From contig BCKE01000010.1 of the NCBI GenBank assembly GCA_001600495.1, forward strand, positions 390,517 to 454,516: a DNA stretch of 64,000 nt, read 5' to 3'. The stretch is from Pilasporangium apinafurcum. Its lineage: Eukaryota > Oomycota > Peronosporomycetes > Pythiales > Pythiaceae. Shown piece by piece: positions 49,643-61,402 of the stretch. Below the pieces are notes generated by a model. That model did not search any database. It was not told where the DNA came from and saw nothing but the letters and a program-made list of their open reading frames with translations. Numbering within the stretch: the stretch's first letter is position 1; every line of letters starts with the position of its first letter. A program made the translations under genes and the position numbers.

Positions 49643-50400
49643 TATCTAACCAGCTTATTGAAATAATACATTCTCGAGCCAATGACTTGGCTTGACATCT
49701 TGATAGAGAGCGTGCTTTTTATAGATTGATCCAATTTTTATAGTTGTGGCTACACTAGAGCAACTAAAGAGATGACGTCATGGCGGCAGATTTTTGTCTC
49801 ATTCGTGTCTCGAATCTTCGTCAGTAGGATCAAATCTCACAGTAGATGCATATGACTCTTATCCGGAATGAAGATGAGTTCCACATCTTCATCTTCCCCC
49901 CTCGCCTTTCCTCCTCGGCTGGTTTCCACACGTCCGTGCACCCATTTGTTCCGTGTCGTCAACTCACACACCTTTCACTGTCCTCAACTATACACTATAC
50001 GTGTTTTTCTTTGTTATCCGGAATTATACACGTTTTTGGCCATTTTCTGACTTGAGGGGCTTCTATTGGGCTATCTTGCATTTGTCGCACTGGCCCGCCT
50101 GAGTTTTTCAGGTCTGTGTGTGTGTTGAGGAAGAACAGCAGAGACGAAAAAGAAAAGGAGGAGAAGAAGCAGAAGAATCGAAGGGAGAGAGCTTCCCCAT
50201 ATATCTACTGCGCCCACCGACTGTTTAGGAGAGTGCCCGACCCTTTCTTTTCTCTGTCGTCAGTGGCAACAGCGAGCAGACGACGACCAGTACGAACAAG
50301 CGGATACGCAAAGACTTCAACACAAACTTGAACGAATCATAAACACAAAATACAAACCAAACACACAGAAACACACAAAATTTATTTAGATAAAAAAAAA
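49643..50400. other. Divergent intergenic region and 5' leader
   Basis: 760 bases between divergent genes. The half nearer the 50401 gene is purine-rich (GAAAAAG/GAGGAG around 50140-50180) and ends in an A-run directly before the ATG, as expected of a leader. No gene is seen. Confidence 0.45.
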
Positions 50401-53400
50401 ATGTCGGGCTGGGGCCTGCGATTGAATCCGTTTGGGAACAGCTATTCATCGCTCGAGGCGGAGCAGATGCGGTTCATCCATAAAGCGTATTGCGAAGCCA
50501 TGGAAGTCGGTGAAGAAGACCTGCCGATCCAGTTAAAAATGGACGATAAATTTTACCCGACGTATCGACCTACACCATCGGATTTTGATGAACATACATT
50601 CATGCGCAAGATGCAGGACGTCGTTGGGTTACTCAGAAATCCTGCCGAGGCGATTATCTCGACGATTTGTGCATACCAAAAGGTAAGGGTATTGATTGTC
50701 TTACTGGAACCTGGTGTAGTTTGGAAGAATCCAATATGTATGTCGCGTTGTATATTTCCAGGAACGTCATGAACGGACTTTTAACTTTACTGGATACATG
50801 AATGACCCGAGAACGTTGTTACTGGAAGAATTCAAAGACTGGGCCATGCGGACACTGGCGCCAGCGACATGTACAAATGAGGCGATTTCGAACGAGGTTC
50901 GCCGTCGACACAATTACGTACTGCGACTACAACACGGTCAGCAAGGGCTATTCCACTCTGGTAATGGTGAACGATCACTGATGGGTACATTAAAGGATGT
51001 GCGGAGTGTCATTGAGAATCGAGTGCTGCCAACCATTGAAGCTGAACGCGCACACTCATCGGCGCGTGAGCACTTACACACACTAGAAGCACGTGGCACT
51101 GATGGTCTTATGCACGGTGTTCAATTTCTCTTTTACGTGCTTCGTAACACACCAAATACACCAGCTGATTGTACTATCAGTAACCTACAGACGCAGCAGC
51201 ACGCAGGCATGAAGGTAATGAGTGCTCTTTATGTGCTGACTATAACGCTCCAGGTGTAATTCAAGTCGTGATTTGCTTATATATATGTTTAGGATGCCAT
51301 GCAATCAAGATCTGGGGAAATGTTGCAAGTGCTACTCACTACACCTTCTTTCAAGTAAGTTCGAAATTCCAGTTCCTTGCTTTAAATCTTTTGTAGTTGA
51401 TTACTTACTTGGTGTTGTGCAGAGAATTGTTCCCACCGCCACCGACAGCAAATTCGCCTCGTGGCAATTCGCTGAGTCCATTACTGTTGACAGATGAGGA
51501 GCAGAACGAAATGGCGACCACTGCGGTGTTCAGCGATACGAATGCGAATGCTATTGTGCCATCGGTGCTCACACGATCGCTCCGCAATAACACTAGTTCA
51601 AACGAGACAGCGATCACTCCAAAGGAATTTCTGACCCAAAGCAATTCTGGTATTGTTGCCTTGAAGCCTGATGCCGTTGATGAAGCTTTGGAAACCTTTA
51701 CCAAACTTCACGGTTTGCTGAAGCTCTTGGCCGATTTGCTGGTATCCTGCCGAAAAGCCCGTCAGTTGGCAGGACCTGGCGGTGACCTGCTAGTATACGG
51801 TCCTGGTGGCGAAGAAGTGCGTCGATTGATGCAAGCTTTAGAAGCAGTGCAAACGGAAATTGGTCGATTGGTGACTAGATTGACTCAAATTGGCGTTCGT
51901 GAGCTGGACCGTCTGAAACCGAATCAAGAAAAAGCTTGGCGATGGAGTTTCAGTAAAGTATTGCCTTTGGAGAACTATTTGGCGCATGACTTTGGTGCTT
52001 GTGTGGAGCCGATTCAGCGAATCTACGCAAACGCCGATCCATTGCATGTTCAAAAGATGTATAAGCAATTTCGCCAAGCAACGGGTGTTTGGGTTCAAGA
52101 AAATAATTTCATTTGCCGGCACGTTACTGCGGCCTTGGGTGGAGGGTTTATTGAACCCTCTAATACAAAGGTAGGTTTTGCTTGGGGATCGCAAATTATG
52201 GCAGTTTTAAAGCAACAATTCCTGTGTTTTTTTGTGTAGCAATTGGAGCAAGAGCAACCAGAGGAATCACCAAAAATTGAACTAATTGAAGATGGCGATT
52301 CTACAGCAGACACAAGCAATGCTCTTGTGGTGGCATCGAAGGTGCAAAACGGCCATCGTAGAACGAGTAGGAGCGCTGATGTCGACGCTGCAATGGTTAT
52401 TCGAAATAGTAGTCCCCAGAAAGAACAGCAACTCGTTGTCGCAAATGGCCGGCGAGTAGAACCGATCAACACCATAACCCAGGATTCTTCGTCGTCATTC
52501 CTGTCTACCGCAGCTAGCCTTGTTTCGTGGGCTGTTCGTGGAAAGACGACACCAACTAAAACTGATTTAAACCATGAGAGTGCTAGTAGCCCCCAGAACT
52601 CGGAAACTGACGAGGATGACGATGGCAATGTGGAAAAAGCTCCTCACTCTGGAGGATCATCTGCAAGTTCAGCAGAATCTGACTATGCAGCAGCAGCTCA
52701 AGGTGTATTAGATGTGCTACTTCTAGTTCGTCAGTCGATTCAGCGTGTTGGACAGTTGTCGTGGGGAATTCGAACGTCGTATCATACATCAGCGATTGAT
52801 GAAGGCGATTTCAATGCATTCATTGTATTGTGCTCCATCTATCAAGCAGTTTCCGTTCCATGCTGCAGTGATCTCTTGCTGCGTGTGCGCCAGCATCGAG
52901 TTAGACTTCGCCAGGTGCTGCAAAAGCATATTGGATCAATTGTGAGTTGTATTTTTGTACTTCAGCGACGGATTGTGGACGAAGAGAAAAGTATTCATGG
53001 CATGGCATTGGTTTATCGCCGTTTGGAAACGATTTTTTCTGATTTCGAGATCGAAATGGATGCATTGATGACAAAATTTAAGCAAATGATGGTGGATTGC
53101 TCCAAAATGAAAACTGGTATCCTGGCGATGCCACTTTCGCAACAACATGAGGCGATTGATGGATTTGGAGCCGCTGGCGTTGCATACAATTCGATTAATG
53201 CACTTGCAACGAGTATTGGTGGCGCTAATGCTCCATCAGCTGCAGTGCTCACGCACGGTGAATACATGACGCAGATGGGTTCGCAGATGGATTTGCACTG
53301 GAACAGCATCTCACACCTTTATCAGAGCTTGAAAGGCACGGAGGAGTCTGTATCTACAGTCTCGCATCGACTGAAGGTATATATGGAGTGATTTTTTTCT

Positions 53401-53675
53401 AAGCTGATACCAGTGTGTGTGACTCACTTATTTTGATCTGATGTTGTAATTCAGGGATACACAAAAATTCCGACGATTGTGGTTCCTCCGCAGCAGCTGG
53501 ATTACATTTTTGAGGTAAGAGCAACAGATTGTGACGTTTGCTGTGATCGCTGAAGTTTAATGGCGATGTATTGCTTCCTTGTTTTTGATTTGTGCAGTAT
53601 AACTATGAAGGTTTCTTCCGTCAGTCAACAAAAGATCTGGAGATCTTGTTAGATTCTTTCCAAACCACGCCGTGA
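50401..53675 (+). CDS. Unrecognised large helical protein, seven exons
   Basis: Seven exons, 50401-50682, 50762-51214, 51293-51354, 51423-52170, 52240-53376, 53455-53514 and 53598-53675, giving 939 residues. Splice sites and phases agree throughout. The start MSGWGLRLNPFGNS follows an A-rich leader. The protein is mostly helical. A conserved-looking N-terminal block (MDDKFYPTYRPTPSDFDEH, ERHERTFNFTGYMNDPRTLL) is followed by helical bundles (MQALEAVQTEIGRLVTRLTQ). A Ser/acidic disordered linker around residues 530-660 precedes a second helical bundle. It ends in YNYEGFFRQSTKDLEILLDS. No catalytic motif or membrane segment is seen. The layout resembles subunits of tethering or pore complexes, but I recognise no specific family. 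Confidence 0.7.
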
Positions 53676-53902
53676 TACGCAAACACAACCAAGAACTGAA
53701 CAACAGAGCCAAGTGTATGCGGCAGAATATTTTAATGGATCATCAGCAAACACAAAGAAAAAAAGAAAATGAAACGAACACAAGAGCAATTTCCATTTTA
53801 CAAATAGTGAGCGTAGGAACACGTAGGATAGTTTAGATGAGCGAGCGAGTGTTCCTCGCTCCTCCTCTTTGTTTTCTTTTGTTTTGGCAGTATGTACGAT
53901 TT

Positions 53903-54634
53903 TTAAAAAACGTCTAGGAAATCATCATCAGGAATCTCTTCTGACGTTGTGCGTAGAGCTTCACCATCGTCATTTGCTGCCTCGCTTGCGGTACTATTGG
54001 TACGATCTAATCCACTACGCTTGCGTTTCTTGATCTTTGAAGCTTTCCCTTGTCCACTAGCTGACGCGACAGAGTTGCCTTTCCCAGCGGAGGAGGTGGT
54101 GACTGCAGCTTTCCTATCGCTATAACCAGCAGTAGCACTGCTTCCTTTCGAACCAGACGCTCCAGTATTTCCAGATGCGCTGCCGATATTAGTAGTAGTG
54201 CTACTACTCCTAGGTGTTCCGTAATTGATACTTCCGCCTGAGAGTGTGACGGTCAATTTCCGTCGACCTGAAGTGGTGCTGCTGCTGCCGCCGTTGTTGT
54301 TGTTGGCTGCGATGTCTTCCTTGCCAGAGAAATCAACGAGATCAACCGTTGGTTCACTGCCGAGAGTTGTATAGAAGCAGCAGCTAGAGAACAGGTGTTC
54401 CGCTTCGGTGTATGGCTTGGTCTTCTTCGGATTTGTGTCTTTGCGTGGCTGCTTGCTGTCGATGAATCCGTCCCAACCGCGGATAATGTTGCCGTGCGGA
54501 GTCTCTTCCAAGTATGCAGCTTCTTCTTCAGTGATCTGTGCCTGAAGCTTCAAGATCGTCTCATGAAGCTTTTTCTGACCGTCAAAGAGCGACCGCATTT
54601 CCTCCGAGATGCCTGTCATCCTAGCTACTTCCAT
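53903..54634 (-). CDS. EAF6/MEAF6-like histone acetyltransferase subunit
   Basis: One exon of 243 residues. The N-terminal about 75 residues match the EAF6/MEAF6 family: a coiled-coil helix (LHETILKLQAQITEEEAAYL), then EETPHGNIIRGWDGFID. In yeast and animals this small protein joins NuA4, HBO1 and MOZ/MORF acetyltransferase complexes in the nucleus. The rest is a low-complexity Ser/Gly/Thr/Asn region with a basic patch (KIKKRKR), followed by an acidic end (EEIPDDDFLDVF). The tail is longer than in animal MEAF6. The gene is convergent with the 50401-53675 gene and its start lies 157 bases from the stop of the Na+/H+ exchanger gene, which is on the same strand. Confidence 0.85.
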   Translation of the reverse strand: MEVARMTGISEEMRSLFDGQKKLHETILKLQAQITEEEAAYLEETPHGNIIRGWDGFIDSKQPRKDTNPKKTKPYTEAEHLFSSCCFYTTLGSEPTVDLVDFSGKEDIAANNNNGGSSSTTSGRRKLTVTLSGGSINYGTPRSSSTTTNIGSASGNTGASGSKGSSATAGYSDRKAAVTTSSAGKGNSVASASGQGKASKIKKRKRSGLDRTNSTASEAANDDGEALRTTSEEIPDDDFLDVF

Positions 54635-54791
54635 CCAAGTTTTTATCCAATTTTAAAGCCAGAAACACCACTGACCTGTTACATTTGATAGTCTAATTTA
54701 TTCGATACGTGTTTAATGCATTCGTCTATTATGATTACCCCTATGGATTTATATCCTACGAAACTGTAGTACATGTGTTCATCGATCTTCT

Positions 54792-57021
54792 TTAGACATC
54801 GTTGGAAATGTCATGATTCTGCGCAACTTCAGCTAAGGAGAGTCGAGAAGACGATACATTTACTGACTTAGACTCACTGGTACCATTCCGTGTAGAAGCC
54901 TTGGTGATACCACACTTTAATTCTTGTTCTCGCTGGTTTCGCTCATTTCGAGGTTGGCCACCAAACACTGGCTTGAGATAAGCCTCATCAATGCGCTCCC
55001 ATAACCGATGAATGCCCAACGGATTGCCTCGTGAGCGATGGATTGGCTGGAAAGACGCATCAGCATCGTGCTCATTATCATCACCCAGCAGCCGCTCCGT
55101 AGCGTATTCACTAAGATCAAGAGGTAATGAATAGGTCAGTACACAACACACATGACCACATCCAGCGATCACATCGCTGAATACTTACTCATCCCGTCCG
55201 TTTACTTCTTCTTGCTGTCGCGATGTCAATCCATAATGACGAAGTAGTGGACTTGTACCCATGCCAAACACCTACAAAAAACCAAATTACAAGACAACAA
55301 AGATTAAAGCACTCCTCTATCTCATCCAAAAGCGATATGCTCATACCAGCGTCGTGAACATGACCGTAAACAGTGTGGTGCTTTGAATAATGCTCGAGTG
55401 CGTTGGGTCTTTCGTCCACACGTTCAATGCAAGCGCGAACGCAATCGCACCACGGAGACCAGCAAACCAGATCACGACCATATAGCTAAATGGAATCTTC
55501 TCTTGTCGCTTAAGATTCGCCAACATACACAGCGGGAAGGTATTAACCAGTCGTCCGAGCAAACATGCAGCCATATTCACGAAAATGAATCCCCAGTCCC
55601 ACGTGAACAGCTCGGAATACGCCACGACGCTCATGCCCATGTAAATAAATACAAAGTTCTCAGCCATGAACGCACTAGTCGACAACAGGTGGCGCAACGC
55701 AGTCGCGCTTTCTTCAGCGATATTATACAAATGGTAATGGCTCATCAATACACCCGAGATGAAAAGAGCAACGATGCCACTCAGTCCAGCCAAATCTGCG
55801 ACCACATAACTCAAGTACGCCGACAGGAGCACAATCGAGATCTCGTAGGATGGATAGCCGCGCAAAGCAGTGTTTGCTTGCTTTAGCAGGAACGCAGACG
55901 TGAAGCAGACGATGGCTGCGAGTGCTACGGACCCCAAACCAATGTAAAATACTTTACCGATCACGATCCAGGCATCACGCAGCGTCACATCTTCCGTCCC
56001 ATCATGAATCATTTGCTGGAACAACCAAAATGATACGATAGCTATACCAAATCACACGTAATCAGTTAATAAGAGGTAACAGAAATAGACCACAATCGCA
56101 ATACACATACCAACGCCATCGTTGAGCATACTTTCGCCAAAGACGAGGTTAAAGAGCAGCGGCGGCACGCCATTCTTCTTGAATACTGACAAAGTCGCAA
56201 CGGGATCCACAGCTGAAATGAGTGAGCCATACAAATACGCTTCCGTCGCGGATATTTTGGTGATCAGCCCCATGTTACCGAACCAAATGAGCATGCCCCC
56301 TGTTATGAACGTGGCGACTAGCGTTCCAACGATCGCCAACAGCAAAATCGCAGTAAAATTTGCAAAAAAGCCCTAAAAAAATACAAAGAAGAGAGAAAAC
56401 ATTGAAAATGAGATATCTGCTCGGTATGCAAAACAAGCGCATAGTAAAGCATGGACATACACTTTTCTTCATGTTGAAACCTGCTTCTAAAATGATGGGT
56501 GGCAGTAAGCTACAATCATTAAGACAAAGTCAGCATCTTCAGTTGCATATTGTAAGCAAGAATCTTGCACTACTACAATACGAAGCGACACTCACGCGAA
56601 GAAAAGGATTTCAGGGTTTAAACCATTTTTCAGGGATTGCTATCAAGATTCATACATATTGTCAATCGTAACCTTCAGAAATGAGTCAGCATTACCGCAA
56701 CTGTCACTTACTACGGGCGATATAATACGAACCCCTGCGCCAAACTAATTGAGCAAACCACGCGCATACATGTAAGCATTGATTTTCATGTTATACATGC
56801 TCTCCTCACGGTCAACCAAACCAACAATAGGCATTACTCACAATCAGCCCGAAAAACATTGCACAGGCCGATTCCGAGATGAGCACGGGCGTCTGTGCGC
56901 GATCCAGTCGATAGGAGACCAATACGAGCAGCAATTGCAGACTAGCGATGACAAATAGCTCGACACGCGTCCATTCCGCACTATCCTGTTCCATCTGTGG
57001 CACAGTCGCATTCAGATCCAT
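54792..57021 (-). CDS. Na+/H+ exchanger (CPA1/NHE family)
   Basis: Eight exons, 57021-56842, 56744-56712 (33 bases), 56639-56596, 56509-56461, 56372-56111, 56041-55347, 55271-55189 and 55110-54792, giving 554 residues with all phases consistent. About ten to twelve membrane segments are predicted. Diagnostic blocks: FFALLPPIILEAGFNMKK (amiloride-site motif), YLYGSLISAVDPVATLSVF, NLVFGESMLNDGVGAIVS, SHYHLYNIAEES, TAFMAENFVFIYMGMS-type helix and WFAGLRGAIAFALALN. Family members exchange Na+ or K+ for H+ across endosomal, vacuolar or plasma membranes and set lumen pH. The hydrophilic C terminus (about 120 residues) is Arg/Ser-rich and short compared with animal plasma membrane NHE1, so an organellar type is more likely. 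Confidence 0.9.
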
Positions 57022-57553
57022 CGTGAAATGAGCAAGGAAGGCTTTTGTCGAGAGAAGAAACTGGACTGAGGACGATGCAGATACTTCACAAAAGAAATAA
57101 ATTTCTGATAAGTACGACTTGACAGCTAAGTACGCATCGTCCTTCTCAAACTATGGATGCTTGTATACTTACTAAGTACGAATTCAGCATTCATTCTTGG
57201 AGACGAGGTTGATGGTTGACCTGCGACGTATGGTGTTGCCTGCGTTATTTATGCTCCTCATCCTACACAGCATCACCTTGGAGAGCAGTACGTACATGAG
57301 AACTACTATGCTCAGACGTACAGTAGTATTGATCTCGACGACTGCTGACAGTCCTGATTGGAGCACAGCCGTGATGACTTTAATAGCGGAAGCTTCCATG
57401 GGAAGCCCACGTCGAGATCGAATTAATTTCTCCAAATACATGCGTTTGCTTTGGCATGGGAGACAATTCTGCATATTAATCTACAATTGTCAAATATATG
57501 AACCACGAAGGTAATGATCCTGCAATGGTGCAACACCTTTTGTTGGATATCTA
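57022..57553. other. Intergenic with one small open frame
   Basis: A 96-codon minus-strand frame (57474-57184) includes a hydrophobic stretch (LSIVVLMYVLLSKVMLCRM) that could be a membrane segment, followed by a basic tail. I know no homolog, and the opposite strand is also open here, so I do not call it a gene. Confidence 0.35.
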
Positions 57554-58387
57554 TTATGGTTGACGCCACTGCGTCTTGAGGAGCTCAAGATCAGCTTCTG
57601 TGTCAATACCCGGAAGCGTCGAAGCTACTTGTACCACCTGTATTTTGTGGCCAGAAGATAGGACTCGCAATTGCTCCAGGTCTTCCGCACCTTCCAGTGG
57701 AGAGCGTGGTAGAGTGGGGAATTGCAACAAAAATTCTCGTTTGAATGCGTACAGACCCACATGACGCAAGTATAATGTGTCTTGTGGGGAAAATTTCCCA
57801 TCTTTCGAGTGCGGAATCATAGCACGTGAGAAGTAGAGCGCATTACTGAGATAAAGGCAAACAGCAATTTACATATAAGGTAACGGCGTAACAAACATAA
57901 GTCATATCAACGCTGATGCGTACCTCTGGTGATCTGTAACACATTTCACAACATCCCTATTTCGCGCGTCTCGCTCGTTCAATATTGGTGTCACTAATGT
58001 ACTCATAACACACTCGGAGTGCTTTCGAAGTGCATCGATGCACATATCGATATGAGTTGGGTCCACGCCTGGTTCGTCGCCTTGTACGTTCACAACCACG
58101 TCATATTCATGCATCTCTACTGGATCCATATGTCGCAGAGCCTGTACGACACGGTCTGTACCGGTATTGCAATCACTAGTGAGCATCGTCGCACCACCTG
58201 TGTGTTTGATGACATTGAGGATTTGCTGACTGTCGCTCGCGACTATGACCTTCGTGAGTAATTTTGACGCAGACACCGCAGCGTATGTATGTTCGATCAT
58301 CGTTTTCCCAAAGAATTTCACTAGTGGTTTTCCAGGAAAACGTGTAGACGCCATGCGCGCAGGTATTACGGCCAGCGCCTTCTTCAT
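57554..58387 (-). CDS. kdsB: CMP-KDO synthetase (KdsB family)
   Basis: Two exons, 58387-57924 and 57845-57554, giving 251 residues, close to the usual about 245-250. The start has the nucleotide-binding motif IPARMASTRFPGKPL. Further on come VNVQGDEPGVDP (metal/CTP site) and YLRHVGLYAFKREFLLQF, and the end is LPGIDTEADLELLKTQW. The enzyme couples CTP to 3-deoxy-D-manno-octulosonate, giving CMP-KDO. It is classic in Gram-negative lipopolysaccharide synthesis and also occurs in plants (rhamnogalacturonan II) and some protists. No organelle targeting peptide is visible. The spliceosomal intron shows it is a genuine nuclear gene and not bacterial contamination. It is divergent from the phosphatase-like gene at 58651. 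Confidence 0.9.
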
Positions 58388-58650
58388 CTTCCTACTTCCT
58401 TGTCAAACGAATGAAGCAAAATGTGCAGTTCAACTCGTACTTAACGGGAGTGATGGTCGTATTTAGTCATGATATAATGACAGAGTACGTAAGTACGGAT
58501 TACTGAAAGAAACGGACAGGTTAGTTGCTGCCCGAAGAGCTCCATTTGGGTCATCCTTCGACACCGACTTACTCGTCTATAACTGCCTGCTCGCCGTACT
58601 CAATCGCTACGTAAACCTAAAAGTCAGAATTGCACTGCACTGCGGATGCG

Positions 58651-60037
58651 ATGCTACTTGAAGCGGGTCTGAAAAAGGACAATAATGCGAACGACAAAGC
58701 CATGCGTCGGTCGTGGTCGACTGGCATGATGGGGAATAACAACACATACGTCAACTACGAGCGATGGCTAAAGTATATCGCATTGACCTCCTTCAGCGTG
58801 TGGATAGTCTTTGTGCTCCTCTATTGGAACGATGTGGCGTCGCCGTCGTTTACGGCGTCGGTTGTGAACGGAGAAAGTAAGAAAGTAGTGCGTGGACAAG
58901 CACGCGATTCCATAGTCACCTCCGAGAATGCGTTTCCGGAGGAAACCAACTTCATCGTGATTGGCGATTATGGGACGGGAGACGACTCACAGATGATCGT
59001 GGGCAATGCGCTCAAGCTTTATGCTGCGACGCTGGATCCGCAGCCCGCATTTGTTGTATCTACTGGGGATCAGATCTATGAGCATGGGTACGAAGGAACG
59101 GCATAGATCTTGCAATGGAATATGGCTTGTCTATTAGCTATGCAATTAAATGTTGTATCACTCACTGAAAAATGATTCGAATTCGTGGGATTAGGATTTT
59201 GTCGTCTACGGATCCAAAACTATCGGAGCGGTTCGAACAAGTGTATGATCATCCCGGTTTGCAAGTGCCTTGGTATATCACGTAAGTTGAGCACCTGAAG
59301 AAATTATGTAGGACATGTCATCGTCATATATGATACACTAATCCGACATCCACACTCTCTTGTCTGTTAGTATCGGTAACCATGATTGTGAAGGCTCGAT
59401 CGCTGCCATGTTAGAGTATGCAGAGCACAAGAATTCGCTTTGGTACATGCCTCGGCGGTATTATAGCATCGATCGTCCGGTCGCTCCGAAGACGATTCTT
59501 CGGATGATAGTGATCGACGCCTGTGATCTCGTTTGTGGTCATGAACCCCGTAACTTCCGCTGCAAAGATCCTATGAACGCACAATCATCTCATGAAACAC
59601 GTTTGGAGCAATATCGATGGATAGAACGTGAGTTGAGCGCACCAAAACCGGCAGGTGTTGAGCGTATGTGGACCATCGTCGTAGGTCATTGGGCTATATA
59701 CAGTTATGCGGGCAATGCTGACACGGCCGAGCTGATTCAGATGTTGGATCCACTCCTGCAAAAGTATCGAGTTCATGCGTACTTCAATGGTCACGACCAT
59801 TGCATGCAACACATTAAAAAGCGCGAAGATGGCTGGGATCGACACTATTTTGTATCTGGTGCTGGTGGTTATCGCGTTCACGAGCTGCAGTCCAAAGCAC
59901 GCGAAAATGCGGATTTGGTGCATGCAGCTATGACCAACGGATTCATGAGTGTGCGTGTCGCAAGGACACTCTTCCGTGTGCAATTTGTGGACAGAACTGG
60001 TGAAATCTTGTACACTACCGAGATCGATTACGAATGA
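58651..60037 (+). CDS. Purple-acid-phosphatase-like metallophosphatase, membrane anchored
   Basis: Three exons, 58651-59087, 59195-59281 and 59371-60037, giving 396 residues from the first ATG in frame. An N-terminal cytoplasmic tail is followed by one membrane segment (YIALTSFSVWIVFVLLYW), predicting a type II membrane protein with an outer or lumenal catalytic domain. Metal-ligand motifs follow in order: GDYGTGD, STGDQIYEHG (split by intron 1), ITIGNHDCEG (split by intron 2), VGHWAIYS and FNGHDHCMQH. These match the small tartrate-resistant acid phosphatase type. Substrates would be phosphomonoesters. It ends soon after the catalytic fold (TGEILYTTEIDYE), as in single-domain members. Confidence 0.85.
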
Positions 60038-60248
60038 AAGAATACAGAACGCTTCTAGCGGCAGATAAACAGAAACAAAATCATACTGCAATAATCGAAT
60101 GTAATAGATAGAGTACCATTCTCCATTTCAATGGACATTCATTATGTACTGCCGTTCTTCTATTCACAAACTTGCGCTCGTGGCTCTGTCTTTTTCACCT
60201 TTAGCATTAAGCGCGATGCTCTTTGATGGTATTAGTATCATGTTTTTA

Positions 60249-60776
60249 TTATGAATCCTTCTTGAGTGAGTGCCAACTAAACTCCTTCGCTTTGGTGATT
60301 AATAGGACAAGCTGATTCTCCTTCCGCTTGGTCTTGACATCTGAGATCTCATCGTATAGCTTGGTAATGGCTAACACACGGGTCTTACCATTGTATTTGA
60401 TTACCTTGAGAGATAAACTTGTAGCAGTCCAGTCGACCTGCGTGTTTTCCTCCGGATGACCGCCAATATCGGGCAATGTAATGTATATCGATACGCGCTT
60501 CTTGCCATCTGACCATGCGTAGTTTGTGATGGTCTCCACGACCTCCACTTCATCTGGATCAACTGTCTTCGTCTTCAGTAGACGCGGTGCGGCTTTCCCA
60601 TCCCACTCGTGGATTTCCACATCGTCTCGCTTCTTGTGCGCATAATAATAGCTGTTGGTACCTTTGGTCCTGATGTTGGAATGCAACGCCGAACTCGTAT
60701 GAATATCGCTCGAATCGGTCGGCGATTCTCCGTCTACTTGCACTGTTTGTTGATTCTCCATATCAACGTCGGTCAT
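60249..60776 (-). CDS. CS-domain protein, CacyBP/SIP-like
   Basis: One exon of 175 residues from the ATG at 60776; the frame runs 27 codons further, only to a GTG. The first about 60 residues are acidic and polar. A CS (p23-like) beta-sandwich follows, with ITNYAWSDGKKRVSIYITLP, TATSLSLKVIKYNGKTRVLA and ENQLVLLITKAKEFSWHSL, closest to calcyclin-binding protein/SIP. The usual CacyBP N-terminal SIAH-binding helices and C-terminal SGS segment are not evident, so it may be a CS-only relative. CS domains work with HSP90 and ubiquitin ligases in the cytosol or nucleus. The gene is convergent with the phosphatase-like gene (211 bases between stops). Confidence 0.75.
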   Translation of the reverse strand: MTDVDMENQQTVQVDGESPTDSSDIHTSSALHSNIRTKGTNSYYYAHKKRDDVEIHEWDGKAAPRLLKTKTVDPDEVEVVETITNYAWSDGKKRVSIYITLPDIGGHPEENTQVDWTATSLSLKVIKYNGKTRVLAITKLYDEISDVKTKRKENQLVLLITKAKEFSWHSLKKDS

Positions 60777-61402
60777 CGTTTCGCACAAGCACACGAATTG
60801 GGCTACCAGCGGCGTATGCTGCTTAGACGAATAAGTTGCAAATGGCAAGTTGTGCACGAAGTTCTAGAATAGATCTATAATACATTAGTTATTAATTTAA
60901 GTGTATGAGTTATCCTCCTGATAGTCGTTTCATACAATAGAAATAAATTTATCGAAAATGAACAGTAACACACTAATAATTTCAGTTGTTAAAGGAGCGC
61001 TTATGCCCGCGGCAGTTACACTTTAATTGTAGCATGTATTTGTAACTTTTTAACGGGTTGACGTTGATGAGTAGAACCTACCCATTTTCATTAAACCCAT
61101 TTCACCAACAGAAACCACAAACCCGACCCAGTTGAAGTATTTCAAAAATTCAAAAGCTCAAATGTTTTACCACATCCCTAAGTGTTTGTTTTTTTTTCAA
61201 AAAGGTTCTAGCCACAATGATAAATTAGTGTTAGGATTTCCCAAATCCGCCTGCGATGCAATGGCTAAATCCACAGATACGCTCGTCAATACAAAATTTA
61301 AGTATACGCTCTCCCTGTCTCCCAACACTTCACTCCCCTACCATTTCCAGTTCCTGTACATAATACCGAGAGAGAGAGAGAAAGAAGTGAAGACGCTCGA
61401 GT
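60777..61402. other. Intergenic, CDC20 promoter region
   Basis: AT-rich spacer between divergent genes, ending in a short GA-repeat (about 61370-61386) 16 bases before the CDC20 start. No gene is seen. Confidence 0.45.

Noticed and set aside
52095-52628. 177-codon minus-strand frame, Ser/Phe-rich
   Set aside because: Antisense to exons 4 and 5 of the seven-exon gene, whose splice model is consistent.
57184-57474. 96-codon frame with a hydrophobic stretch
   Set aside because: The opposite strand is open over the same bases and there is no family match, so I did not call it a gene.
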